Below, in pieces: positions 46,795 to 55,052 of a stretch of DNA of 64,000 nucleotides. Source of the DNA: an uncultured Acidobacteriota bacterium (GTDB lineage Bacteria; Acidobacteriota; Blastocatellia; Pyrinomonadales; Pyrinomonadaceae); contig CALMYB010000010.1 in assembly GCA_937873515.1 (NCBI GenBank), positions 186,001 through 250,000 on the forward strand. The letters are read 5' to 3'. Position 1 is the first letter of the stretch, and each line of letters starts with the position of its first letter. Both the position numbers and the translations under genes were made by a program. A model generated the notes under the pieces. It saw nothing but the letters and a program-made list of their open reading frames with translations, had not been told where the DNA came from and searched no databases.

Positions 46795-48339
46795 ATGGTG
46801 AATCCTCAGAAACCGATCTTATATGCCCTTCTGGCTCTTGCAATAGTTTGGGCATTAGCGTCCTTGAGTTTCCCTTTTGGCTGGGATCAGGGAATATTTG
46901 CGTGGGTTGGCAACACGGTGGTCGATGGCGGCCTTCCGTACAGAGACGCATGGGACATTAAGGGGCCGCTCACCTATTATGTGTACGCGGCGGCCCAGCT
47001 ATTTTTCGGAAAGAATACCGTAGCGATCCGGCTGATTGACCTTGTCTTCTTGTCGCTCGCTGCCTTCTACATCGCCAGGCTCGCCAGCAAGCTCTCCGGC
47101 CCGAACACCGGGCTATGGGCAGCCGCGATCTTCGTGCTTTGGTATGCTTCGCAGGGCTTTTGGCACACGGCGCAGCCTGACGGTTGGGCTTCGATGCTTG
47201 CTCTCTTTGCCATCGGACCGCTCTTGATCAATCGGGATGACCCGCGTTCATACCGTTATCTTCTTTCCGGCTTCGCGATCGGTCTCGCCGTTCTGATAAA
47301 GCCGATCTACGGCCTCTTCGCAATTGCCGTCGCTATCGATGCCGTCTTTCGATACCGAAAGGACTTTTTGCGACTTTTTGCTGCTGGTACTTCGATGATG
47401 CTTGGCGTCATCGTGCCGTTCGCTATTGCGGTGGGATGGTTCGCTTATAACGGGGCATTACAAGTGTTTGTCGACACATGGCTCGTCTATCCGGCTCAAG
47501 TCTATTCATCTGCCGCAAGTCCAAAAGCATTTTCACGGGCGGTCGGTCTAATTCGGTTCGCCGAAAGCGGAATGTTAGTTTCTGTTGCGTGGCCGGTCAT
47601 AGTCGTCGGTGCGGTTTCCCGGCGGCACGAATGTTCACGAACATTCAGCGTGTTGTTAGCCTGGGTTTTTATCGCCGTTTTTTGCGTTGTGCTCCAAGGC
47701 CGTTTTTTTGAGTATCACTGGGCGATCATCATCCCTTCAATGGTCTTGTTGGGAACAAAGGGTTTCACCGCGCTCTTTGCAACGATCCGAAACGAACGGC
47801 GGGAAACCTCATCGCATGGCAGAGGACTGATAAGGCCGCTGGTGTTAACCTTTCTTGTTCTTGTGATAGGCCTTGCGGCGGTTCGACCCGCACTTGATGC
47901 CGCACGTTGGACAGCCCACATCGTTGGTTTGGTCGATACACCGAGCTACTACTCTGCGTTCGCCAGCGCCGAAGACGCCCGACTTGCAGCCAAATATATC
48001 CGCGAACATACAGCACCGGGCGAGAAGATCTCAGTATGGGGTTGGGATGCATCGATCATTTTCGAGAGTGATCGAAATGCGGTCTCCCGTTTCGGATACA
48101 GCATGCCGCTTATCATGGGCAAAGGCACACCACAGCAAAAACAACTCCGTGAAGAGTTCCTATCTGCGGTACATTCCGATCCGCCGGCATACGTCGTAGT
48201 TTCGCCTCAATCCGAAATGATCCTTGGCGAGAGCGTCGATCTAACGGACTTTCCGGAGTTCTCTGATTTCATCGCCCAGAACTATTCCGAAGAAACGCGA
48301 TTCGGAAAAACACTTCTCTATCGCCGTCTGGCTCGTTAA
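46795..48339 (+). CDS. Membrane glycosyltransferase-like protein (GT-C/PMT type)
   Basis: The product has at least ten membrane helices and the GT-C signature region: FPFGWDQGIFAWVGNTVVDG with an Asp in the first loop, GLPYRDAWDIKGPLTYYVYA, and FWHTAQPDGWASMLALFA. The C-terminal 130 residues are a soluble periplasmic domain (KYIREHTAPGEKISVWGWDA). GT-C enzymes use polyprenyl-phosphate sugars to decorate proteins, lipids or glycans outside the membrane. The acceptor is unknown. The start ATG at 46795 is normal. The gene is separate from its neighbours. Confidence 0.8.
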   Translation: MVNPQKPILYALLALAIVWALASLSFPFGWDQGIFAWVGNTVVDGGLPYRDAWDIKGPLTYYVYAAAQLFFGKNTVAIRLIDLVFLSLAAFYIARLASKLSGPNTGLWAAAIFVLWYASQGFWHTAQPDGWASMLALFAIGPLLINRDDPRSYRYLLSGFAIGLAVLIKPIYGLFAIAVAIDAVFRYRKDFLRLFAAGTSMMLGVIVPFAIAVGWFAYNGALQVFVDTWLVYPAQVYSSAASPKAFSRAVGLIRFAESGMLVSVAWPVIVVGAVSRRHECSRTFSVLLAWVFIAVFCVVLQGRFFEYHWAIIIPSMVLLGTKGFTALFATIRNERRETSSHGRGLIRPLVLTFLVLVIGLAAVRPALDAARWTAHIVGLVDTPSYYSAFASAEDARLAAKYIREHTAPGEKISVWGWDASIIFESDRNAVSRFGYSMPLIMGKGTPQQKQLREEFLSAVHSDPPAYVVVSPQSEMILGESVDLTDFPEFSDFIAQNYSEETRFGKTLLYRRLAR

Positions 48340-48435
48340 CCAGACCTGAAAAAGTACATAGCTCTGCTGCCTAAGTGTCTTTGTACTTCGGTATTTGTGC
48401 GCAAATTCGCGTAACAAGATATACTTTCTACAAAT

Positions 48436-50145
48436 ATGACAAAGATCGGCATTCCAAGAGAAATTAATCCAGGCGAAAAGCGAGTTGCGGCAACTCCGGA
48501 GACGGTGATCAAGCTTAAGAAACTCGGCTATGACGTTGCCGTCGAGAGCGGTGCGGGCGAAGGCATCAATGTTGCGGATGCGGAGTATCAGGAAGCGGGT
48601 GCCGAGATAATCGCCGACACGAACGAACTGTGGGGAGCCGCAGACGTTGTCTTAAAGGTTCGCCCTCCGGAGACGAACGAAAAACTGCACGTTCACGAGG
48701 CTGACCTTCTCAAAAAAGACGCCACACTGATCGGGTTCATTTGGCCGGGCCAGCACAAAGAAGTTATCGAGCGGATGGCCAAACGGAAGGCCACCGTCTT
48801 TGCGATGGATTCGATCCCGCGTATCACTCGTGCACAGAAAATGGACACGCTTTCCGCGATGGCGAACATTGCCGGCTATCGAGCTGTGATCGAGGCCGCG
48901 GCCCATTACCCAAGGTTCTTTACGGGACAAATTACCGCGGCGGGCAAGATCAACCCTGCGAAGGTGCTTGTTATCGGAGCGGGTGTCGCGGGGCTTTCGG
49001 CAATCGGTGCGGCGAAGGGTCTGGGAGCGATCGTGCGTGCGTTCGACCCGCGTTCGGCGACGAAAGATCAGGTTGCCTCGATGGGAGCGGAATTCCTCGA
49101 ACTTGACGTCAAGGAAGAAGGCGAGGGCAAGGGCGGCTATGCAAAAGAGATGTCAGACGCGTTCCTAAAGGCGGAAATGGCGCTTTTTGCACAGCAGGCG
49201 ATGCAGGTCGATATCATCATCACGACCGCACTGATTCCCGGCAAACCGGCGCCGAAACTCATCACGACCGGAATGGTCGAATCGATGAAGCCCGGCTCGG
49301 TGATCGTCGATCTCGCCGCCGAGCAAGGCGGCAACTGCGCTCTCACGCAGCCCGGAAAGGTCGTCAGCCACAAGGGCGTTACGATCATCGGGTACACCGA
49401 CCTTCCGTCGAGAATGGCGTCGATGTCTTCGCAACTTTACGGCGCCTGCGTAACCGCACTCATCGAAGAGCTCACCGATCCGAGGACGCCTGACGGAACG
49501 CGGACGCCCTCGTCCGCAATCGCCGGTTCCTCCGGCGAGAATGCGTCTGAACCTCTTCGTGCCGAAGCGGCACTCAGTGCGGACGAGGCCTCCAGCGTTC
49601 CGACTTTGCACATCGATCTTGAGGACGAGGTCATTCGCGGTTCGATCGTCCTGCACGAAGGCAAGATGATGTGGCCGCCGCCGCCGAGGCCGACTCCGGC
49701 TGCTCCGCCCGAACCCGGCGTGCCGACAAAGAGTTCGCACGCGATCGCTGCAGCGAAGGCAGTTGGCGGACACGACGAAGGCAACGGCGTAAGCCCGTGG
49801 CTGCTCGGTGTGATCGGCCTAATAATGTTCGGCCTCGCCTTCATTCTGCCGCCGAAAGCGGCCACCGCAGGCGGCGACTTTCTCGGTCATCTGACCGTAT
49901 TCATTCTCGCGATCTTTATCGGGTTTCAGGTCGTGTGGAACGTCAAACCGGCGTTGCACACACCGCTAATGAGCGTTACCAACGCCATCAGCGGCATCAT
50001 CCTCGTCGGCGGTATGCTCCAGCTTACATCTTCGTCGCTAAACCTGACCGTCATCCTCGGCGCCATCGCCGTCTTGATCGCCGCCATCAACATCGCCGGC
50101 GGTTTTCTGGTCACAAACCGAATGCTGGGGATGTTTAGGAAGTAA
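48436..50145 (+). CDS. pntA: NAD(P) transhydrogenase alpha subunit, with an inserted palindromic element
   Basis: Proton-translocating transhydrogenase makes NADPH from NADH. The product (569 residues) has the dI NAD-binding domain (MTKIGIPREINPGEKRVAAT, AGYRAVIEAAAHYP, VIGAGVAGLSAIGAAKGLGA) and a C-terminal membrane part of four helices. Between them, residues about 353-389 are an insert, TPDGTRTPSSAIAGSSGENA and onward, which is encoded by the palindromic repeat at 49495-49601 and is not family sequence. The insert falls in the dI-dII linker after the Rossmann core, where it may be tolerated. pntB lies 1.5 kb on, with a small gene and a transposase element between. Confidence 0.95.
   Translation: MTKIGIPREINPGEKRVAATPETVIKLKKLGYDVAVESGAGEGINVADAEYQEAGAEIIADTNELWGAADVVLKVRPPETNEKLHVHEADLLKKDATLIGFIWPGQHKEVIERMAKRKATVFAMDSIPRITRAQKMDTLSAMANIAGYRAVIEAAAHYPRFFTGQITAAGKINPAKVLVIGAGVAGLSAIGAAKGLGAIVRAFDPRSATKDQVASMGAEFLELDVKEEGEGKGGYAKEMSDAFLKAEMALFAQQAMQVDIIITTALIPGKPAPKLITTGMVESMKPGSVIVDLAAEQGGNCALTQPGKVVSHKGVTIIGYTDLPSRMASMSSQLYGACVTALIEELTDPRTPDGTRTPSSAIAGSSGENASEPLRAEAALSADEASSVPTLHIDLEDEVIRGSIVLHEGKMMWPPPPRPTPAAPPEPGVPTKSSHAIAAAKAVGGHDEGNGVSPWLLGVIGLIMFGLAFILPPKAATAGGDFLGHLTVFILAIFIGFQVVWNVKPALHTPLMSVTNAISGIILVGGMLQLTSSSLNLTVILGAIAVLIAAINIAGGFLVTNRMLGMFRK
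49495..49601 (+). repeat. Palindromic element inserted in frame in pntA
   Basis: The 107-bp unit begins GGAACGCGGACGCCCTCGTC and ends CTCCAGCGTTCC, with inverted ends. An internal stem (CGCCGG..CCGGCG) and a GCCGAAGCGGC hairpin fold its middle. It shares its first 25 bases exactly with the unit in metH at 63370-63463, and GTGCGGACG near the end. It keeps the pntA frame open and encodes 36 residues. The same DNA read in antisense gives ADEGVRVP, the peptide it encodes in metH. Confidence 0.9.
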
Positions 50146-50163
50146 GACAAGAGACGAAGTAGT

Positions 50164-50673
50164 ATGTGGCGACGATTTTTTCTCCTTTCGGTCATGGTAT
50201 TGGCGTTGACGACACTAGCTGTTGGGCAGGACAATGACAATGAAACGAGCAAGTTCGCAGAAGTTCCAGAAGTAGTTTTGCGGGACGTTATTCGCAGAGT
50301 TTTGATTTTTCAGTTTAAACCCGTTGCTACGAAAAAGACGGTCATGCTTGCAAACCAAATCTATATGCGGCAACCGAGGTCGTCGACCTTTGCTGTCACG
50401 ATTGATCCCAGTTGGTTGCCCAAGATCAGGAATGTTGAGTTTCAATTGTTAAATGCGCCGCAAGATGAGGACGTTTTTTTCTTCAAAGAGTGGGAAGGTG
50501 CTATGCCAAACACTTTTTTAATTCTGTTCGGGCACGGCAATCCTGAATGCACATATTCGGGAAACCTATGGGTGTTTCGGGTTGGCAAATATAAGTCTAA
50601 ATTGTGGTTATCCGGAGGAGCTGGCGCTGGATGTGCCAATGACGTCGATACGGCTGAATTGGCTTCGAATTGA
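50164..50673 (+). CDS. Secreted protein of unknown function
   Basis: The 169-residue product has a signal peptide (ending TTLAVGQD) and an about 145-residue mature part (FQFKPVATKKTVMLANQIYM, RNVEFQLLNAPQDEDVFFFK, NPECTYSGNLWVFRVGKYKS). I do not recognise the family. It is AT-richer than its neighbours and begins 18 bases after pntA. Together with the transposase element it separates pntA from pntB, so it may be of recent arrival. Confidence 0.65.
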   Translation: MWRRFFLLSVMVLALTTLAVGQDNDNETSKFAEVPEVVLRDVIRRVLIFQFKPVATKKTVMLANQIYMRQPRSSTFAVTIDPSWLPKIRNVEFQLLNAPQDEDVFFFKEWEGAMPNTFLILFGHGNPECTYSGNLWVFRVGKYKSKLWLSGGAGAGCANDVDTAELASN

Positions 50674-50724
50674 GAGCGTAAAATCGTAGCAATAGCCTTT
50701 GGACCCAAATACGAGTTACAACAA

Positions 50725-50871
50725 GTCGCTGACGAAGGCCTGAAAGTGCCTCTCGAAGCAATGGAAGTTGGTTACGAAGCCGATAAAATGGCTCACGAAC
50801 CCTGAAAAGTCAGTCACGAAGGGCATAAAGTGCTTCACACAGGTGGAGACATGGCTCTGGAACGCGGCGGC
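50725..50871 (+). repeat. Degenerate 21-bp tandem repeat, seven units
   Basis: Seven successive 21-base units start at 50725 and follow the rough consensus GTGGCTCACGAAGCCATAAAA, e.g. GTCGCTGACGAAGGCCTGAAA, ATGGCTCACGAACCCTGAAA and GTCAGTCACGAAGGGCATAAA. If translated they would give a heptad pattern of the type VADEGLK / VGYEADK / VSHEGHK, but unit 4 holds a stop and no start is evident. This looks like the remnant of a gene with a repeated heptad. The adjoining 50872-51009 holds several short hairpins and no gene. Confidence 0.65.
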
Positions 50872-51009
50872 GAATTAACAAATGGAAAGAGCGACCCCGC
50901 CGAAGGCGGTCGTAGCCCTGCCGTTCACGGCGGGGTGAGACGGGAGAAAAAATTTCCATAGCCCGTTTCAACGGGCTTATCAAAATAAGGCTTTAGCCGC
51001 CGCAGCTGA

Positions 51010-51635
51010 ATGGCTAAAGCCAAGACGGAAAAAGGACGGTAAACCGCCCTGATTAAATTTATTCAAACCACCGACCCCGCCGTAAACGACGGGGCTATGA
51101 CCGCGAAACGCGGACACGGCAAAACGAAATGGCAAAACGTTCGTATTCAGAGATCAATCTTCATATTACCTGGCATACGAAAGACAATTCGCCGCTGATT
51201 ACGCCGAGGATCGAAGCTGATCTGCATAAATATTTAAGGAACAAGGTGATAAGGACGGAAGGAGCATATTTTCACGCTATCGGAGGGATCGAGGACCACC
51301 TTCATATTGGGACTTCGATGAGGCCTACCATCGAGATCGATAAATGGATAGGTCAGTTGAAGGGAGCGAGTTCGCACGAGTTTGGAAAGGCTCTACAGTG
51401 GCAGCATGGCTATGGCGTGGTGAGTTTTGGGACGCGCGATCTGCCGTGGGTTATCAGCTATATTGAAAATCAAAGGGAAAGACACAAGCGCGGCGATATT
51501 TCGGAACGGCTCGAAATGACCGAAGATTGAGATGGCTAAAGCCGTCTTCGAGTAAGGACCGTACACCGCCCTTTGAATTGATTTTGATCTATTGACCCCG
51601 CCGTGAACGGCAGGGCTATGTCCGCGAAACGCGGA
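51010..51635 (+). mobile_element. IS200-like (REP-associated) transposon with about 105-bp direct repeats
   Basis: Imperfect direct repeats lie at 51010-51114 and 51532-51635; both run from ATGGCTAAAGCC through CCCCGCCGT..ACG and a GGGGCTATG or GGGCTATG block to CCGCGAAACGCGGA. The transposase gene fills the middle, and its stop precedes the right repeat by one base. More hairpins of the same kind (ACCCCGCCGAAGGCGG; AGCCCGTTTCAACGGGCT) lie at 50888-50978. This fits a RAYT and its REP-like units. It splits pntA from pntB; the right repeat ends 28 bases before the pntB ATG. Confidence 0.8.
51129..51530 (+). CDS. IS200-like / REP-associated tyrosine transposase (Y1_Tnp)
   Basis: The 133-residue product is a single-domain HUH nuclease: SEINLHITWHTKDNSPLI near the N-terminus, the metal-binding HUH as HLHIG in AIGGIEDHLHIGTS, and the catalytic tyrosine in the helix DLPWVISYIENQRERHK. 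Such enzymes cut and rejoin single-stranded DNA at hairpins. It is enclosed by palindrome-rich direct repeats. All motifs are present, so it may be active. Confidence 0.9.
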   Translation: MAKRSYSEINLHITWHTKDNSPLITPRIEADLHKYLRNKVIRTEGAYFHAIGGIEDHLHIGTSMRPTIEIDKWIGQLKGASSHEFGKALQWQHGYGVVSFGTRDLPWVISYIENQRERHKRGDISERLEMTED

Positions 51636-51662
51636 ACCTCGGAAGCGAGCTTAAAAGATTTA

Positions 51663-53063
51663 ATGCAACAAAGCTTAATCACAATTGCATACATCGCCGC
51701 GAGTGCGTTGTTCATTTTGAGTCTTGGCGGATTAAGCCGTCAGGAGACGGCTCGGCGCGGGAATATGTACGGTATCGTCGGTATGCTGATCGCGCTTGTG
51801 GCGACGGCGGCGGCGATGGATCTCGGCGGGCTGCCGGTGCTGATCGCGGCGTTGGTGCCGGGGCTTGTGATCGGAGCTATCTTGGCGAGCCGCGTCCAGA
51901 TGACGTCGATGCCGGAACTTGTCGCGATACTGCACAGCTTTGTAGGCCTCGCGGCCGTGTTGGTCGGTTTTGCGACATACCTCGGTCCGCATCCGACAAT
52001 GACGGCGGGAGAATCGCACCTTCATACTGCGGAGATCTTCATTGGAGTTTGTATCGGCTCGATCACGTTCACGGGCTCGGTCATCGCGTTCCTGAAGCTG
52101 CGCGGTTCCCTGAGCGGAAAGCCGCTGATGATCCCCGGCCGCCATCTGATCAACATCTTAATGCTGCTGATCACGATCGGGCTCGGGGTCGCATTCTTTA
52201 TGGCTCCCGATCCGCATTCGGGACAGTGGCCTCTGCTTGCTGCGACGATCTTGACCGGGATTCTTGGCGTACATTTCATAATGGCGATCGGCGGTGCGGA
52301 TATGCCGGTCGTCGTCTCGATGCTCAACAGCTATTCGGGTTGGGCCGCCGCGGCCGCAGGATTTATGCTCTCGAACGACCTTCTGATCATCACGGGAGCA
52401 CTCGTCGGGTCAAGCGGCGCCATCCTGAGCTACATTATGTGCAAGGGGATGAACCGCTCGTTCGTGAGCGTTATGCTCGGCGGATTCGGTACCGAAGGCG
52501 GTTCACCATCGGCGGGCAGTTCGGCTCCGGCGGGCGAAGTGCGTTCGGTCGATTCCGCAACGGCGGCGAATATGATCGAACAGTCGAAGAGGATCATAAT
52601 CGTGCCCGGCTACGGACTCGCTGTCGCACAAGCGCAGCATTCGCTCGCCGAAGTCGTCAAGATGCTCAAGGAAGCAGGCGTCGAGGTGAAATTCGCGATC
52701 CATCCGGTCGCCGGCCGCCTTCCCGGCCATATGAACGTCCTGCTCGCCGAAGCGAATATCCCGTACGACATCGTCTTCGAGATGGACGAGATCAACGACG
52801 AGTTCGCTTCGACCGATGTCGCTTGGGTGATCGGCGCCAACGACATCGTGAACCCTTCCGCGATGGACGACCCCGCGTCGCCGATCGCCGGAATGCCCGT
52901 CCTCCACGTTTGGGAAGCCCGCGACGTCATCGTGATGAAACGCTCAATGGCCTCAGGCTACGCCGGCGTCGATAACCCGCTTTTCTACAAGGACAACACC
53001 CTAATGCTCTTCGGCGATGCCAAAAAGGTCGTCGACGAGATCCTGACCGCAATGCGTGGATGA
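51663..53063 (+). CDS. pntB: NAD(P) transhydrogenase beta subunit
   Basis: PntB carries the rest of the membrane domain (dII, about residues 1-260 in nine helices) and the NADP-binding dIII domain (C-terminal). Motifs are [36 protein letters not shown] and, in d[21 protein letters not shown] and [21 protein letters not shown] chose the ATG at 51663, where the first membrane helix begins ([12 protein letters not shown]); in-frame starts further upstream fall within the transposon's right repeat. That repeat has replaced the natural upstream region, so the ribosome site is weak. A divergent copy of its last 16 codons lies 0.6 kb downstream. Confidence 0.95.
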   Translation: MQQSLITIAYIAASALFILSLGGLSRQETARRGNMYGIVGMLIALVATAAAMDLGGLPVLIAALVPGLVIGAILASRVQMTSMPELVAILHSFVGLAAVLVGFATYLGPHPTMTAGESHLHTAEIFIGVCIGSITFTGSVIAFLKLRGSLSGKPLMIPGRHLINILMLLITIGLGVAFFMAPDPHSGQWPLLAATILTGILGVHFIMAIGGADMPVVVSMLNSYSGWAAAAAGFMLSNDLLIITGALVGSSGAILSYIMCKGMNRSFVSVMLGGFGTEGGSPSAGSSAPAGEVRSVDSATAANMIEQSKRIIIVPGYGLAVAQAQHSLAEVVKMLKEAGVEVKFAIHPVAGRLPGHMNVLLAEANIPYDIVFEMDEINDEFASTDVAWVIGANDIVNPSAMDDPASPIAGMPVLHVWEARDVIVMKRSMASGYAGVDNPLFYKDNTLMLFGDAKKVVDEILTAMRG

Positions 53064-53070
53064 TCTTCAA

Positions 53071-53675
53071 AAGCTCCCCTCCTTACGAAGGAGGGGTGGA
53101 CGCCGCTTCGGCGGACGGGGTGGTTCTCTGGATCAGTAGTATGACGCTCAAAAGAAGCAAAACTGACTTTCACACACTGCCCCAGGTCGCGAAGTTTCGC
53201 CACACACTCCGAAAGAGTCTAACTCCGGCAGAGGCCGCGTTCTGGAATCTTGTAAAGAACTCGAAACTTGACGGTCGTAAGTTCCGAAGACAGCACAGCA
53301 TCGGCAAATACATTTTTGACTTCTACTGCCCGTCAGAGAAACTTGCGATCGAACTGGATGGCCAAGAAGGGTACTTTGTCGATCATCCTGGCCTAAATGA
53401 CCGCTCGAAACGAAAGTTTGCTGAATCTCACGGTTTTCGCGTTATACGTTTTGAGAATAAAAGAGTTTTCGAAGATACGGAATGGGTTCTTGATGTTATT
53501 CGCAGCAACTTTGGCTGGTGGATCGAGAGAACCACCCCGTCCGATTAAAGCTCTCCTCCTTACGAAGGAGGAGTACGGCTTTAGCCGGGAGGTGGTTCTT
53601 TCTCGCGTGTGATGTTAGAGAACCACCCCGTCAGCCGAAACGGCTGCCACCCCTCCTTCGTAAGGAGGGGAGCTT
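53071..53675. mobile_element. DUF559 cassette between 59-bp inverted REP-like repeats
   Basis: A 59-bp unit at 53071-53129 (AAGCTCCCCTCCTTACGAAG ... GGGGTGGTTCTCT) is repeated inverted at 53617-53675. The two differ only in an inner hairpin, where the changes are compensating (GACGCCGCTTCGGCGGAC against CAGCCGTTTCGGCTGAC). A rearranged pair of partial units lies at 53526-53603, overlapping the end of the gene. The gene at 53141-53548 lies inside. A solo unit of the same family is at 20329-20387. No transposase is present. This looks like a MITE-like unit with a nuclease-like cargo. Confidence 0.7.
53141..53548 (+). CDS. DUF559 (Vsr-like endonuclease fold) protein
   Basis: The product has the DUF559 pattern: RHTLRKSLTPAEAAFWNLVK, KFRRQHSIGKYIFDFYCPSE, LAIELDGQEGYFVDHPGLND and FRVIRFENKRVFEDTEWVLD. 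The ELDG motif and the IFDFYC strand are the catalytic-like core of a PD-(D/E)xK nuclease related to very-short-patch repair enzymes. I set the start at the ATG at 53141; the upstream in-frame stretch is repeat DNA. The last residues (ERTTPSD) are encoded by a repeat unit, so the gene end was shaped by the element. Confidence 0.85.
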   Translation: MTLKRSKTDFHTLPQVAKFRHTLRKSLTPAEAAFWNLVKNSKLDGRKFRRQHSIGKYIFDFYCPSEKLAIELDGQEGYFVDHPGLNDRSKRKFAESHGFRVIRFENKRVFEDTEWVLDVIRSNFGWWIERTTPSD

Positions 53676-53681
53676 TTTGAG

Positions 53682-53740
53682 ATGATCTTGGCGATACGAA
53701 GAAAATCGTGGATCAGCTATTGATGGCGGTGCGGGCGTGA
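53682..53740 (+). pseudogene. Divergent copy of the 3' end of pntB
   Basis: Just past the last repeat unit the DNA reads GDTKKIVDQLLMAVRA and a TGA. The real pntB ends [16 protein letters not shown] and TGA: nine of sixteen residues are identical and the stops align. With a one-base deletion the match extends upstream (ATGATCTT-GGCGAT against ATGCTCTTCGGCGAT). No further pntB sequence precedes it, so it is a tail only, from a diverged pntB. Confidence 0.6.
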
Positions 53741-53796
53741 GTATTTTCAGCACGTCGGAAAACTCGTCGCCAGCCTCACGGCATCAAAGCAAGTAC

Positions 53797-54573
53797 ATGC
53801 ATAAGAATAACCTCTTAAAATTTTCTCTTATCCTCCTAACCCTTGCGTTTGGTGCGGAAAGTGCTTTGGCTTGTTCGTATGGACCGAGCACGGTTTGCGA
53901 AAAATATGCAAGAGCGGACCTCATTATTGTGGGAAGAATTGAAAGTGTAAAACCCTCGCAGGGCGAGCAGACCGTCGTCGTAAGTATCGAGAAAACGTTC
54001 AAGGGACATAGGCTAAAGCAAATTGTTTTGAACCAACCTCAGTCAACGTGTGACTTGGATTTTTCTGACGATGTGGGCGAAACAATGTTGTTGTATATAG
54101 GTCGTGACAGAAAAGCTAAAGAGTATTTTGCACTCAGTCCAGGAATAAATGGACGAATTGAAAGAATGAGCGAGGATTTATATTGGTTGAATAATTTGCC
54201 GATGTCTCTCAAACGAACAAGGCTTTCTGGAACAATTAAGCTTTACAAGGACGAACCTTTTGAATTTATCAAGAACGTCGCCGGAATAAAGGTCAGAGTC
54301 TTTAGCGACAAAAGATCTTTTGAAATCGTTACCGATAAAAACGGAGTCTATCAACTCTGGGATATCCCTCTAGGAAGGTATCAAGTCCAACCGGTTTTGC
54401 CACCTGAGTTTATCCCTGACCTAGAAATGGAAAAAGGCTTGATTTATGACCCTAAAAGCAATTACGATTCGTTCGGAATTAGGAAGCCGGATGCCAAACC
54501 CGATTTAATTGACATTCAACAGAATAGTTGCGGCGGAATTGATTTCGTCGTGAATCAAAAGCCTTCGCCGTAA
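53797..54573 (+). CDS. Secreted protein with a carboxypeptidase-regulatory-like domain
   Basis: The product has a signal peptide (MHKNNLLKFSLILLTLAFGA, cleavage near ALA), then a cysteine-bearing beta-barrel-like domain opening CSYGPSTVCEKYARADLIIV with FKGHRLKQIVLNQPQSTC, reminiscent of TIMP/netrin-type modules, and a C-terminal carboxypeptidase-regulatory-like beta-sandwich (VFSDKRSFEIVTDKNGVYQL, IPLGRYQVQPVLPPEF). The codon use is AT-rich relative to the core genes, a hint of transfer. I prefer the ATG at 53797; the GTG at 53737 would begin inside the pntB tail copy. Confidence 0.78.
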   Translation: MHKNNLLKFSLILLTLAFGAESALACSYGPSTVCEKYARADLIIVGRIESVKPSQGEQTVVVSIEKTFKGHRLKQIVLNQPQSTCDLDFSDDVGETMLLYIGRDRKAKEYFALSPGINGRIERMSEDLYWLNNLPMSLKRTRLSGTIKLYKDEPFEFIKNVAGIKVRVFSDKRSFEIVTDKNGVYQLWDIPLGRYQVQPVLPPEFIPDLEMEKGLIYDPKSNYDSFGIRKPDAKPDLIDIQQNSCGGIDFVVNQKPSP

Positions 54574-54581
54574 TCGACTTC

Positions 54582-54718
54582 CTAATTCCCTAATTTAATT
54601 AACGCCAATCTCTCAACCGCATTTCCCTTTTTCGATGTGTTCTTCGATGATCTCGGGGACGTCTTCGGGTTGGACCTGGTGGTCGAAGAGGCCGACGCCA
54701 ATGGAGCCGCTCGGCAGT
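54582..54718 (-). pseudogene. Divergent copy of the 3' end of the 2Fe-2S ferredoxin gene
   Basis: The minus strand reads GSIGVGLFDHQVQPEDVPEI and IEEHIEK, then after a one-base shift NAVERLALIKLGN and a stop. The true gene at 55301 has QVQPEDVPEIIEEHIENGT and ERLALIQIGK. At DNA level about 80 bases are nearly identical; the part coding for AVMVHPDGTLYG is missing. The remnant and the gene lie in the same orientation, on either side of a DUF5615/DUF433 pair. Confidence 0.7.
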
Positions 54719-54722
54719 TGCT

Positions 54723-55052
54723 TTATCGAACCTCGACCAGGTGATTTCCTTCTCGGAGTAACTGAACGACCGACTCCCACCGAGGCTCAAGCCATTTAAA
54801 GAGACTGCGATTCGTGGCGTTTCCGATTCGAAGCCAAAGTACCGCCGGACCTTCGGTCATTCTCGATCGGCGTGCGGAAAAATCTTCATCTTTGGTGACT
54901 ATGATCGATCCGTCTTTCAGGGCGTGATCCCAGATGTCGGAATCTTTGGCGGTAGTGAGAAGGACATCATCGACATGCGTTGCGGTATGGCCTTTTTCAA
55001 TCAGCCAACCGGCCAAGCCAGGCGGCAGTTGCGCATCAACGAGAAATTTCAT
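54723..55052 (-). CDS. DUF5615 PIN-like protein (probable toxin)
   Basis: The 109-residue product has MKFLVDAQLPPGLAGWLIEK, the GHTATHVDDVLL segment and TTAKDSDIWDHALKDGSIIV with TKDEDF: the acidic residues of a PIN-like/Mut7-C nuclease fold. DUF5615 genes usually sit with DUF433 genes as toxin-antitoxin-like pairs. It overlaps the DUF433 gene by 4 bases. It ends 4 bases before the ferredoxin tail copy. Confidence 0.85.
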   Translation of the reverse strand: MKFLVDAQLPPGLAGWLIEKGHTATHVDDVLLTTAKDSDIWDHALKDGSIIVTKDEDFSARRSRMTEGPAVLWLRIGNATNRSLFKWLEPRWESVVQLLREGNHLVEVR

